Shown here: one piece after another, positions 24,153 through 30,887 of the stretch
Layout: the number at the start of each line of letters is the position of its first letter
Position numbering within the stretch: the stretch's first letter is position 1
Assembly (NCBI GenBank): GCA_002712305.1
Contig: PATE01000114.1
Span: forward strand, 1 to 30,887
Source: Gemmatimonadota bacterium
GTDB taxonomy: Bacteria; Latescibacterota; UBA2968; UBA8231
Direction: 5' to 3'
DNA length: 30,887 nt
Program-made: the position numbers and the translations under genes
Notes under the pieces: model-generated
The model's database searches: none
What the model saw: only the letters and a program-made list of their open reading frames with translations
What the model was told of the DNA's origin: nothing

Positions 24153-25657
24153 GACGATGCCACCGCCTGTACGTCGTCATGTACCCCGATCGCATGCTCG
24201 CCTGGATGCTCAGCACTTCCAGTCTCAACCCCTGTCAGGGGTACGGCAGGTATAGTCCCTGTCATCGGAGTAGAGAGAGAGCCGAAGGCGAACTGCTCGC
24301 GGGCTTCACGGATCTTGACATTCACCAGTTGATGGGCCTGAACCCGAGGATCTTCCACGCCACCCCCATCTTCGATCAGGACCTGCACATAGTTGTCGGT
24401 CCTCCCCACGGCAAGACCACTGCCATCGGATCGACGAGTCTCTTCGATCAAGACCTCAACCTGCTGGCCTACATGGGATCGATGAAAGGCGAGTCGTCGG
24501 GTCTGGCTCCATTCGATCAGCCTGCGCGCTCGAGTCGACTTCACCGCGCGGGGAGCGTGGTCGGGCAGTCTCTCGGCGGGTGTGCCCTGGCGCAGGGAAT
24601 AGGAGAAAACATGTAGGTAACTCATGGGGAGGGAGTCGAGCAGTTCGTGCGTGTTCTCGAACTGCGCCTCCGTCTCGCCCGGAAAGCCCACCATCACGTC
24701 GGCACCGATGCAAGCACCGGGGACGGTGTCGGCGAGGCGCTGGATTCGGTCGGCGTAGTGCTGGCGGTCGTATCGTCGCCCCATTCGGCGAAGCACGGTA
24801 TCATCGCCACTTTGCAGTGGAATATGGTAGTGACGGCACAGGTGGCTCGAGTGGGCGGCAAACCCGATCAACTCGTCGGTCACGAAATTGGGTTCCACGG
24901 AGTTGAGACGGATTCGTCGCAGCCCATCAACCCCTTCAAGCTGGGCAAGGAGGTCGACCAATTCGGTAGGGCTCGAGTCGGTTCCGTGCCGGTCGTGTCC
25001 GAAGCTTCCCGTGTGCACTCCTGTGAGGGCCAGTTCGACATAGCCTGCCTCGACCATGGCGCGGGCCTGCGTCAAAATCTCCTGGACGGGGCGACTCACG
25101 CTGACTCCCCGAACCTGGGGAATGATGCAATAGGTGCAGTGCTCGTCACAGCCATCCTGAATCTGAAGGGTGCCGCGTGTTCGTCCGCCCTCGACCATGC
25201 CATCGATCTGTAGAAACTTTTCAGTCTTGGGGGGGCTCATCGGATTCAGGTTTAGGTCCGGTGAACCCTGGATTCGACGTTGAACGGCCTCGACCAACTG
25301 CGTCTTCTCGCCATTGGCGACGATGAGATTGGCCCCCGCGTCTGACAACTCGCCGGGACGACGCTGTGCGTAGCAACCGGTTGCTACGACAATCGCCTCC
25401 TCGCCCGTACGCCGGGCAGTGCGCACAGCTCGGCGAGAGTCTGCATCTCCAGCACCGGTGACCGTACACGTGTTGACGACGTACACGTCGGCCTCCTCCT
25501 CGAATCCGACCATGTCAAAGCCGGCCCGAGAGAATCCGGATCGTAACGCCTCGCTCTCATAAAGGTTCAGCTTGCAGCCGATGTTCTTGATCGCCACTCG
25601 AAGCGGCTGATGATCAACGGCAGGGGGGTGTTCGACGTGCGAGTCTGACACAGGCAT
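24149..25657 (-). CDS. mtaB: tRNA t6A37 methylthiotransferase MtaB
   Basis: 502 aa. MTTase cysteines are Cys28 (IGCKLNLYESE), Cys64 (VNTCTVTGAGD) and Cys95 (ATGCYAQ). The radical-SAM motif CDEHCTYC gives Cys170, 174 and 177, followed by IIPQVRG. IGCKLN and NTCTVT are typical of MtaB, which converts t6A37 to ms2t6A37 in ANN-decoding tRNAs. The TRAM region (VEVLIEET, VNVKIREAREQFAFGSL) is followed by a ~40-residue tail rich in Pro, Thr and Glu without homology I recognise. The 4-base overlap with miaB suggests coupled translation. No good ribosome binding site precedes the ATG. Confidence 0.93.
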   Translation of the reverse strand: MPVSDSHVEHPPAVDHQPLRVAIKNIGCKLNLYESEALRSGFSRAGFDMVGFEEEADVYVVNTCTVTGAGDADSRRAVRTARRTGEEAIVVATGCYAQRRPGELSDAGANLIVANGEKTQLVEAVQRRIQGSPDLNLNPMSPPKTEKFLQIDGMVEGGRTRGTLQIQDGCDEHCTYCIIPQVRGVSVSRPVQEILTQARAMVEAGYVELALTGVHTGSFGHDRHGTDSSPTELVDLLAQLEGVDGLRRIRLNSVEPNFVTDELIGFAAHSSHLCRHYHIPLQSGDDTVLRRMGRRYDRQHYADRIQRLADTVPGACIGADVMVGFPGETEAQFENTHELLDSLPMSYLHVFSYSLRQGTPAERLPDHAPRAVKSTRARRLIEWSQTRRLAFHRSHVGQQVEVLIEETRRSDGSGLAVGRTDNYVQVLIEDGGGVEDPRVQAHQLVNVKIREAREQFAFGSLSTPMTGTIPAVPLTGVETGSAEHPGEHAIGVHDDVQAVASS

Positions 25658-25864
25658 GGGTCGTGATAGGGATCGGCGTCGATCTTTGAGGATAGATGAG
25701 CAGACGAGGATAGAATGTGAATGGATGCGATCGCAGGCATCGCGGTTTGATTGCCAGAAGGCGCAGACCCCCGCGATCAGAATGCGAAACTACGCTTTTA
25801 GGAAAGGCGACGCAAGTCTCACTGCCATCGTAACTTACGCCGATAGCGACGTCCAGTGATGAGT
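25658..25864. other. 207-bp intergenic region between UvrD and MtaB genes
   Basis: Both flanking genes run on the minus strand, so this gap may hold a UvrD terminator or an mtaB promoter. I see neither clearly: there is no GC stem with a T run and no paired -35/-10 hexamers. An imperfect inverted repeat with TCACTG/CAGTGA arms lies near 25817-25860 beside the UvrD stop. A plus-strand open frame fills the gap but has no ribosome binding site or family resemblance. Confidence 0.4.
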
Positions 25865-28174
25865 TTATGCAGGCTCGAGTTGGGCGTAGGCTACGAGGAT
25901 CCGCTTGGACATGCTGCCAAAGCGAACCGTGATCTTTGTATCCTCCCCCATCCCTTCTCTCTCCGTGATCATGCCCCGGCCAAAATTCGGGTGCTTCACC
26001 CAACGCCCTACGGCCAAGGGATCGGTGCCATCTGAAGCATCCTCATCCATCTCGTAATGCACGCCTGTGGGTGCCTTTGGTGCTGGCGTGGAGAACTCCG
26101 CCACGGGAAGATGGCGTGCTCGCGACGAGGACTGTTTCTGATCGCCAGATGCACGCCGCTGCCGGCGGGTGGCCCCCGGTGGGGTTCCCCGCGAAGGCGC
26201 TTGGGGTGCCACCTCTGTGACCTCCACCAACTCTGTGGGAACTTCGGCGACAAATCGAGACGGTTCCATCTCTCGACTTTGACCGAACACGTAGCGCCAG
26301 CGGGCGCTGGTCAGGATTAGGTGTTTCTGCGCCCGAGTAATCCCCACGTAAAAGAGGCGCCTTTCCTCTTCGATCGCACCCGGGTTGGTACGACTCTCCT
26401 CGACAGATCTGAGTGTGGGGAACAGTTCTTCCTCCAACCCGCAAATGGCGATGATGGGGAATTCCAGTCCCTTTGCGCTGTGCAGTGTCATCAGGGTCAG
26501 CGTCTGGCCGCGCCCTTCCTCGTCGACTTCGTCCTCCGACGTCATGAGGGAGACTTCCTCGAGGAATGCACTCAGCCCAGCGTCCTCATCGTCGGAATGA
26601 TCAGACGCGTACTCGGCGATACTGGACACCAGTTCACCCAGATTCTCCTCACGTGCTTCTGCTTCGGGCGTGCTCTCGCTTCGCAAGGCCTCGAGATAGC
26701 CCGTCTTTTCCAGGACCTCCTCGACCAATTCGGGCAAGGGCATCACGCCGGGGGCGGCAGCAGCGAGAAGAGCCTCCATCATCTGTGCGAACTCGGTGAG
26801 GCACTTCAAAGCCCGCGCACCGAGTCCCTCGACCTTGTCACACTCGTGCACGATGACGTCGAGCAGTTGCCGCCGCTGTTGATGAGCGTATCCCACGAGC
26901 CGCTCGATGGTCGTGTTGCCGATGCCCCGCTTTGGTACGTTCAACACACGAAGCAGGCTTACATCGTCGTCAGGGTTCACCAGCAGTCGCAGGTAAGCCA
27001 ACACATCCTTGATCTCGCGCCGTTCATAGAAGCGAACGCCGCCGATGATCGTATAGGGTACGCCACTGCGGCGTAGTTCTTCCTCCAACTGGCGTGACTG
27101 CGCATTCGTGCGATAGAGAATGGCGGCCTCGCTGCGGCTGTAGCCTTGAACGCGGCACAGATCCTCGATCTTGGCCACCACACGACGTGCTTCGCTGCGA
27201 TCGTCACCGCATTCGGCATAGTCGATGAGGTCGCCGTCGCTACCGGCAGTCCAGAGCTTCTTGCCCTTGCGGTCGAGGTTGTGACCGATGACGGCATTGG
27301 CGGCATTCAGGATGCGTGCTGTGGATCGATAATTCTGCTCGAGACGGACCACCTTGGTCTCTGAATAGTCCTTCTCGAAATCGAGAATGTTGCGAAGGTC
27401 GGCGCCGCGGAATTGGTAGATCGACTGATCGTCATCACCGACGACACAGATGTTTCGGTGCTCTTCGGCAAGCAAACGCGTCAGCAGATACTGGGGCCGA
27501 TTCGTGTCCTGGTATTCGTCGATGAGGATGTATTTGAAACGCTGCCGATACTTCTCAAGTACTTCGGGGCAGCGACGAAAGGCTCGCACCGGTTCAACGA
27601 TCAGGTCGTCGAAATCGAGGGCCTTGTTGGCTCGCAGGCCCTGTTCGTAGTCGGAATAGACATCCGCAATCTGTCGTCGATGCGGATCGGCCCCCGCCTG
27701 TCGAGCGAAGGTCTCCACGTCGATCATCGCATTCTTGGCCCCACTGATCTGACCCGCTACCTGGCGGGGTGGGAAGTCCTGGTCCGACAGATCGCGTGCA
27801 TCGAGGATGCGTCGCACAAGAGCACGACGATCCTCTTCATCATAGATGGTAAAGTCGCGGTGAAGGCCGAAGGGTTCGGCCTCATAACGTAGCAGCCGCG
27901 CACAGACCGAATGGAAGGTGCCTATCCAGATTCGCTCTGCCACAGGCCCGACCAGGTCGATGACGCGCTGTCGCATTTCGCCGGCCGCCTTGTTGGTGAA
28001 GGTCACGGCGAGGATGTTCCACGGGGCCACGTCGTGGGCGTCGATCAGGTGGGCGATCCGGTAGGTGAGGACCCGTGTCTTCCCAGATCCGGCGCCAGCC
28101 AGAATCAACAGGGGACCGGACGTGGTTTCGGCGGCACTGCGTTGTTCAGGATTCAGATCTGCGAGGCTGTACAA
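25865..28174 (-). CDS. uvrD: ATP-dependent DNA helicase UvrD/PcrA
   Basis: 769 aa from TTG 28174; no ATG or GTG lies further upstream in the free space, and an AAGGA is 15 bases before the TTG, so the exact start is uncertain. The body is canonical: LNPEQRSA Q-motif, Walker A AGAGSGKT, VTFTNKAAGEM, DEYQDTN, VGDDDQSIYQFRGA, EQNYRST, LMTLHSAKGLEFP and FYVGITRAQ. The C-terminal VKHPNFGRGMITEREG...TVRF module is the Tudor-like tail of PcrA/UvrD, used for RNA polymerase contact. It unwinds DNA 3' to 5' in nucleotide excision and mismatch repair and removes RecA or stalled polymerase. It follows mltG by 47 bases and is separate from the AddA-like helicase. Confidence 0.95.
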   Translation of the reverse strand: MYSLADLNPEQRSAAETTSGPLLILAGAGSGKTRVLTYRIAHLIDAHDVAPWNILAVTFTNKAAGEMRQRVIDLVGPVAERIWIGTFHSVCARLLRYEAEPFGLHRDFTIYDEEDRRALVRRILDARDLSDQDFPPRQVAGQISGAKNAMIDVETFARQAGADPHRRQIADVYSDYEQGLRANKALDFDDLIVEPVRAFRRCPEVLEKYRQRFKYILIDEYQDTNRPQYLLTRLLAEEHRNICVVGDDDQSIYQFRGADLRNILDFEKDYSETKVVRLEQNYRSTARILNAANAVIGHNLDRKGKKLWTAGSDGDLIDYAECGDDRSEARRVVAKIEDLCRVQGYSRSEAAILYRTNAQSRQLEEELRRSGVPYTIIGGVRFYERREIKDVLAYLRLLVNPDDDVSLLRVLNVPKRGIGNTTIERLVGYAHQQRRQLLDVIVHECDKVEGLGARALKCLTEFAQMMEALLAAAAPGVMPLPELVEEVLEKTGYLEALRSESTPEAEAREENLGELVSSIAEYASDHSDDEDAGLSAFLEEVSLMTSEDEVDEEGRGQTLTLMTLHSAKGLEFPIIAICGLEEELFPTLRSVEESRTNPGAIEEERRLFYVGITRAQKHLILTSARWRYVFGQSREMEPSRFVAEVPTELVEVTEVAPQAPSRGTPPGATRRQRRASGDQKQSSSRARHLPVAEFSTPAPKAPTGVHYEMDEDASDGTDPLAVGRWVKHPNFGRGMITEREGMGEDTKITVRFGSMSKRILVAYAQLEPA

Positions 28175-28221
28175 GAGCTTTTTGTGGATTCCTTGGAGAA
28201 GATTTTCTAAGAGGGAATGAG

Positions 28222-29208
28222 TCAGTTGGGGCGGCTGCGTTCTGCGCGGCGGATCGCTCTTTTGGCGGCTTCGTGTTCACGATTGGTGCGGCTGAATTCG
28301 TGTGTGCCGTCTCCACGAGCGACGAAATAGAGAAACTCCGTTTCCACCGGATTCAGTGTCGCCTCGATCGAGGCGCGACCGGGGCTGCCGATCGGCCCCG
28401 GTGGCAAGCCGCGATGGCGATAGGTGTTGTAGGGCGACACGACCCGAAGGTCGGTATTGGTCAGACGCTTCTTGTGGACGCCAAGGGCGAACTCGACGGT
28501 GGCGCAGGACTCGAGGCGTCGTCGCAGCCCGAGTCGACGAAGAAAGATGGCGGAGATGGTTGGGCGCTCCTGGGCAGCCACGGCTTCGCGTTCGACGATC
28601 GACGCCAGAGTGACCGCTTCGTGCAGGGATAGATCGATCGCCTCGAGTCGGGCGAAATGATCGTCGGAGAAAACACGGAAGAACTGTTCGACCATCAGAC
28701 GTGCGATCTGCTCTTCCTCGATGTCCGGAGGGAGGAAATAGGTCTCGGGGAACAGATAACCTTCCAGCGAAACCGAGGGGACCCCAAGTTGAGAAATGAG
28801 GTCCTGGTCGCGGGTGACCATCATGAATCGGCTCGAGTCTGCCATTCCTGACGACTGCAGAATTGAGGCGACCTCGGATCGCGTCAGGCCTTCGGGTATG
28901 GTGACACGAACCATTTCCAATGGCGCCTCGAGCAGCACGTCGAGAAGTTCCCCCGTCGTCAGGGAGCCATCGAGCTGGTAGTTGCCCGCCTCGAGGCGAT
29001 CAGCTACACCTCGCCAGCGAGCGAACCACTCAAAGAATCGGGCGTGGCGAATCAGACCGTTCTCGTGGAGTTGGCCGCCGATGGCACGGGCACTCATCCC
29101 TGTACGAATCGAAATCTTGGCTTGTGCAGTCCCTGTGGGTCTGTTCAGAACCCACGCTGTCACACCAATGCCCGTGAGAAGGACAGTGATGGCAAGAATC
29201 AGTCGCAT
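28222..29208 (-). CDS. mltG: Endolytic murein transglycosylase MltG
   Basis: 328 aa from ATG 29208, which has CCAAGGA 12 bases upstream and begins directly with the membrane anchor MRLILAITVLLTGIGVTAWV; ATG 29259 would add a basic 17-residue cytoplasmic tail. A LysM-like subdomain (IRTGMSARAIGGQLHENGLI) is followed by the YceG catalytic domain with the SLEGYLFPETY motif, catalytic Glu in LASIVEREA, and YNTYRHRGLPPGPIGSPG. The enzyme cleaves nascent peptidoglycan strands next to the inner membrane and sets glycan chain length. Pairing with uvrD rather than with ruvX or tmk is not the commonest context. A sigma70-like promoter lies about 220 bases upstream. Confidence 0.93.
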   Translation of the reverse strand: MRLILAITVLLTGIGVTAWVLNRPTGTAQAKISIRTGMSARAIGGQLHENGLIRHARFFEWFARWRGVADRLEAGNYQLDGSLTTGELLDVLLEAPLEMVRVTIPEGLTRSEVASILQSSGMADSSRFMMVTRDQDLISQLGVPSVSLEGYLFPETYFLPPDIEEEQIARLMVEQFFRVFSDDHFARLEAIDLSLHEAVTLASIVEREAVAAQERPTISAIFLRRLGLRRRLESCATVEFALGVHKKRLTNTDLRVVSPYNTYRHRGLPPGPIGSPGRASIEATLNPVETEFLYFVARGDGTHEFSRTNREHEAAKRAIRRAERSRPN

Positions 29209-29367
29209 CGGGACATGCAATCCTTGGAGATTCGGTCGTCGGGACAGGCGGGTCGCCATGGTCGACGCGGGTCAGGACAAGGGGGTCGCTGGGGGAGGGT
29301 ACTGGTCAAGGAATGCAAGTGCAAAGCGAGACCATGAAAGAGCGCCCCTAACTGCACGCGCCGTTAC

Positions 29368-29400
29368 CTACAAGCCCTACAAGCGTCGTTTCTTACAAGC
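29368..29400. repeat. Three short direct repeats in the mltG leader
   Basis: The octamer CTACAAGC occurs at 29368-29375 and 29377-29384, and a one-base variant TTACAAGC at 29393-29400. On the coding (minus) strand they read GCTTGTAG/GCTTGTAA. They lie between the predicted promoter and mltG, so they would be in the leader RNA. They may be a binding site or simply a chance cluster. Confidence 0.45.
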
Positions 29401-29431
29401 GTCCGGGGGAAGGAGGCTCTGTGAACGACGC
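29383..29431 (-). other. Possible 5' stem-loop at the start of the mltG transcript
   Basis: On the plus strand GCGTCGTT (29383-29390) and AACGACGC (29424-29431) are perfect 8-bp complements separated by 33 bases. The outer arm sits at the predicted transcription start, so the RNA would begin with one arm of the hairpin. The loop contains one of the GCTTGTA repeats and a pyrimidine-rich CCTCCTTCCCCC stretch. There is no T run, so it is not a standard terminator. Confidence 0.3.
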
Positions 29432-29437
29432 AGGGCG

Positions 29438-29466
29438 AGTGTAGCCGCCGTGTCTGGGAATGTCAA
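29438..29466 (-). promoter_or_regulatory. Predicted sigma70-type promoter of mltG-uvrD
   Basis: On the minus strand a perfect TTGACA (29466-29461) is followed, after 17 bases, by TACACT (29443-29438; four of six matches to TATAAT). It begins 20 bases beyond the stop of the ARPP-1-like gene and drives toward mltG. Transcription would start near 29431, leaving a leader of about 220 bases. Confidence 0.65.
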
Positions 29467-29486
29467 GATCGCGTCACCGGGACGAC

Positions 29487-30701
29487 TCAGCGGCGAAACA
29501 AGCGGAGGAAGAAGTCATGGAGGCTGTCACTCAGTGGCAGGGGCTGGACGGCCTCGGGCCCCTCTGTTGCCTCTTCGTCTTCCGGGACAACGTAGGGCTC
29601 CTCACTCGTGGTCCGCGAAGGGGTGAGACGACGTAGGAATGATCGATATCGCTTGTGGCGACGGGAGTAGTCGTCATCGAGTTGGGCCAGCAGTGGTGCA
29701 TGGTCGGAAGTACGTTGTGCACGTTCGGCTTCGAGATGAGGCAGCTGATCACTGAAGGGGCGACCGGTTCCCCAGCAACGTTTGTGGGCCGACAGGTGCA
29801 CCAGATGGCCCGCAGAGACAAGGCCCGAACCTGTGATGGCTCCCTTACTGAACACCTGCGTACGGCCACTGTCTCGCAGAGAACGACTGTGAACCACCTT
29901 GCTGCTGCGACTTGCTTCGACCAACTCGTCGAGGACGCCATCGACCTGCGACGTCGGCGTCACTTTACGGGTGGGGTGGGCCACGGCCTCGACAAGAGCG
30001 CTGCTGAGGACATCGTCGTAACGCTCTTCAAGCATTTCAGGATCGCCGAAAATCTCGACAAACAGATCCTGTGCGACGGCACTCACGCAGCCGACCTGGC
30101 CCGGGTGAAGCGGAAAGACCTGTCTGAGCTTGTCAACATCGTCACCAAAACGATCAAAGATGGCGCACACATCCTGGGTCGAACTCACCGTTCCTGTGTG
30201 TTGCAGGTATGTCTTGATTCGATCCCATATCCGGTGTTGATGATTGTCTCCATGACGTCCGAGTTGCTCCAGCTTGTAAGAGCGCAGATACCAGGGACAG
30301 GCGGTAGCGTCGGTAAACTCGGCTTGATACACCGTGGGCTGCCCCGCCTCGACGCAATTGACCGGCAGTGAAGCACGCCGGCCAGGAGGAACCAGGCAAC
30401 TGAACTGCACAGAACGCAACTGTGTCGGTCCCACGAGAATATCAGACTCTCCCACAAGGACCGCCGTCGGCAACGGATTGTCTACGTGTACCTGAGTAAC
30501 GATTCCGGTGTCCGACAACTTGACTCCGCGGCGAAGGGCCTGAGTCAAACTCACCACATCGGGTGGATCGGGTGCAAGATAGGTGGGGAAGATCGGGTAG
30601 ACGACCATGTTGGGGAGATTCCCTGTCGCATCGAACTGCGGGGCCCCGAGCAGGAGTTCATCAAAGCTCCGTCGGAGCGTGTCAGCGAGCGGAGTGGCCA
30701 C
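29487..30701 (-). CDS. ARPP-1-like domain protein
   Basis: 404 aa, GTG start 3 bases after the stop of the preceding membrane protein gene. The central region LPTAVLVGESDILVGPTQLRS followed by PPGRRASLPVNCVEAGQPTVY matches the pattern I know from the ARPP-1 (ARG and rhodanese/phosphatase-associated protein) domain: a 'GE...G..Q.R' strand, then 'IPV.CVE.G.W'. The rest is mixed alpha/beta with no signal peptide or membrane helix. The last 70 residues are Arg-rich and then acidic (VVPEDEEATEGPEAVQ), ending with an amphipathic DSLHDFFLRLFRR. The biochemical role of ARPP-1 is not established; such proteins are found near stress or signalling genes. Confidence 0.65.
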   Translation of the reverse strand: MATPLADTLRRSFDELLLGAPQFDATGNLPNMVVYPIFPTYLAPDPPDVVSLTQALRRGVKLSDTGIVTQVHVDNPLPTAVLVGESDILVGPTQLRSVQFSCLVPPGRRASLPVNCVEAGQPTVYQAEFTDATACPWYLRSYKLEQLGRHGDNHQHRIWDRIKTYLQHTGTVSSTQDVCAIFDRFGDDVDKLRQVFPLHPGQVGCVSAVAQDLFVEIFGDPEMLEERYDDVLSSALVEAVAHPTRKVTPTSQVDGVLDELVEASRSSKVVHSRSLRDSGRTQVFSKGAITGSGLVSAGHLVHLSAHKRCWGTGRPFSDQLPHLEAERAQRTSDHAPLLAQLDDDYSRRHKRYRSFLRRLTPSRTTSEEPYVVPEDEEATEGPEAVQPLPLSDSLHDFFLRLFRR

Positions 30702-30704
30702 GCG

Positions 30705-30887
30705 TCAGCCGACGAAGGCGCGTAGAACCTGGTAGGAGCCGATGGCGAAACCCAGACTACAGTAACCGGCCAACGCGGCGAGTCCGAAAAAAGCGGGGAA
30801 CAGAGCCACCATCCAGGGGTCCAGATGGCCGGCTCCACCTCGGATCTCCAGCACCGCCAAAGAGGCATCGTGACCAAAGACGGTACC
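30705..30887 (-). CDS. C-terminal fragment of a membrane protein, start outside the window
   Basis: Sixty codons are visible, in frame from the window edge to TGA at 30705-30707. They contain a hydrophobic helix (MVALFPAFFGLAALAGYC, continuing as SLGFAIGSYQVL) after a glycine-rich, more polar stretch (LEIRGGAGHLDPW). The ARPP-1-like GTG follows after 3 bases, so the two genes are probably coupled and the ARPP-1-like protein may work with this membrane partner. Too little is present to name the family. Confidence 0.6.
   Translation of the reverse strand, partial: GTVFGHDASLAVLEIRGGAGHLDPWMVALFPAFFGLAALAGYCSLGFAIGSYQVLRAFVG

Noticed and set aside
25656-25859. Plus-strand 67-codon frame in the UvrD-MtaB gap
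   Set aside because: No ribosome binding site, no family likeness, opposite strand to both neighbours.

Overview
The window is GC-rich bacterial DNA (about 60% by eye), densely packed and chromosomal in character. I see no transposase, integrase, phage gene, CRISPR array, rRNA or tRNA. The heptose-nucleotide genes, a lipoprotein with a lipobox and MltG suggest an organism with an elaborate, probably double-membrane envelope. The mix of CRTAC1-type repeat protein, YfhO and DUF2723 membrane proteins and an SMP-30/SDR/metallo-hydrolase cluster is common in uncultured phyla such as Latescibacterota or Gemmatimonadota. That placement is a guess, because the window holds no firm phylogenetic marker.

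Layout. (1) 1-1858, plus strand: the end of an unrecognised helical protein, then a classical SDR. (2) 9415-1902, minus strand: one long gene string. It begins with an extended-SDR sugar epimerase, a sugar-1-phosphate nucleotidyltransferase, a heptose-7-phosphate-type GHMP kinase, a GmhA-type isomerase and a small transaldolase. It continues with a metallo-beta-lactamase-fold hydrolase, a frameshifted beta-rich protein, a 77-aa helical protein, an SDR, a previously easy-to-miss 58-aa protein and an SMP-30-like beta-propeller. The first five fit a route from sedoheptulose 7-phosphate to a GDP-heptose. (3) 9416-9538: divergent promoter region. (4) 9575-15156, plus: SGNH-type membrane-anchored protein, YfhO-type and DUF2723-type GT-C membrane proteins, linked by 11-bp overlaps. 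They probably act on surface glycans.

(5) 15289-22761, plus: a PtsN-like EIIA protein, then three tightly coupled genes: an ATPase-dead helicase homologue, an active UvrD/AddA-like helicase without a nuclease domain, and a stand-alone RecB-family nuclease with AddB-type iron-sulfur cysteines. Together they look like an AddAB enzyme split into three polypeptides. A CRTAC1-like lipoprotein gene follows, broken by two frameshifts. (6) 29208-22758, minus: MltG, UvrD/PcrA, MtaB and MiaB. MltG has a good sigma70-type promoter and a leader of about 220 nt with short repeats. (7) 30887-29487, minus: the end of a membrane protein and an ARPP-1-like protein.

Three apparent indels (near 4005, 22238 and 22307) break otherwise conserved reading frames. 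They are either real lesions or consensus errors, and should be checked against reads before the affected genes are called pseudogenes.
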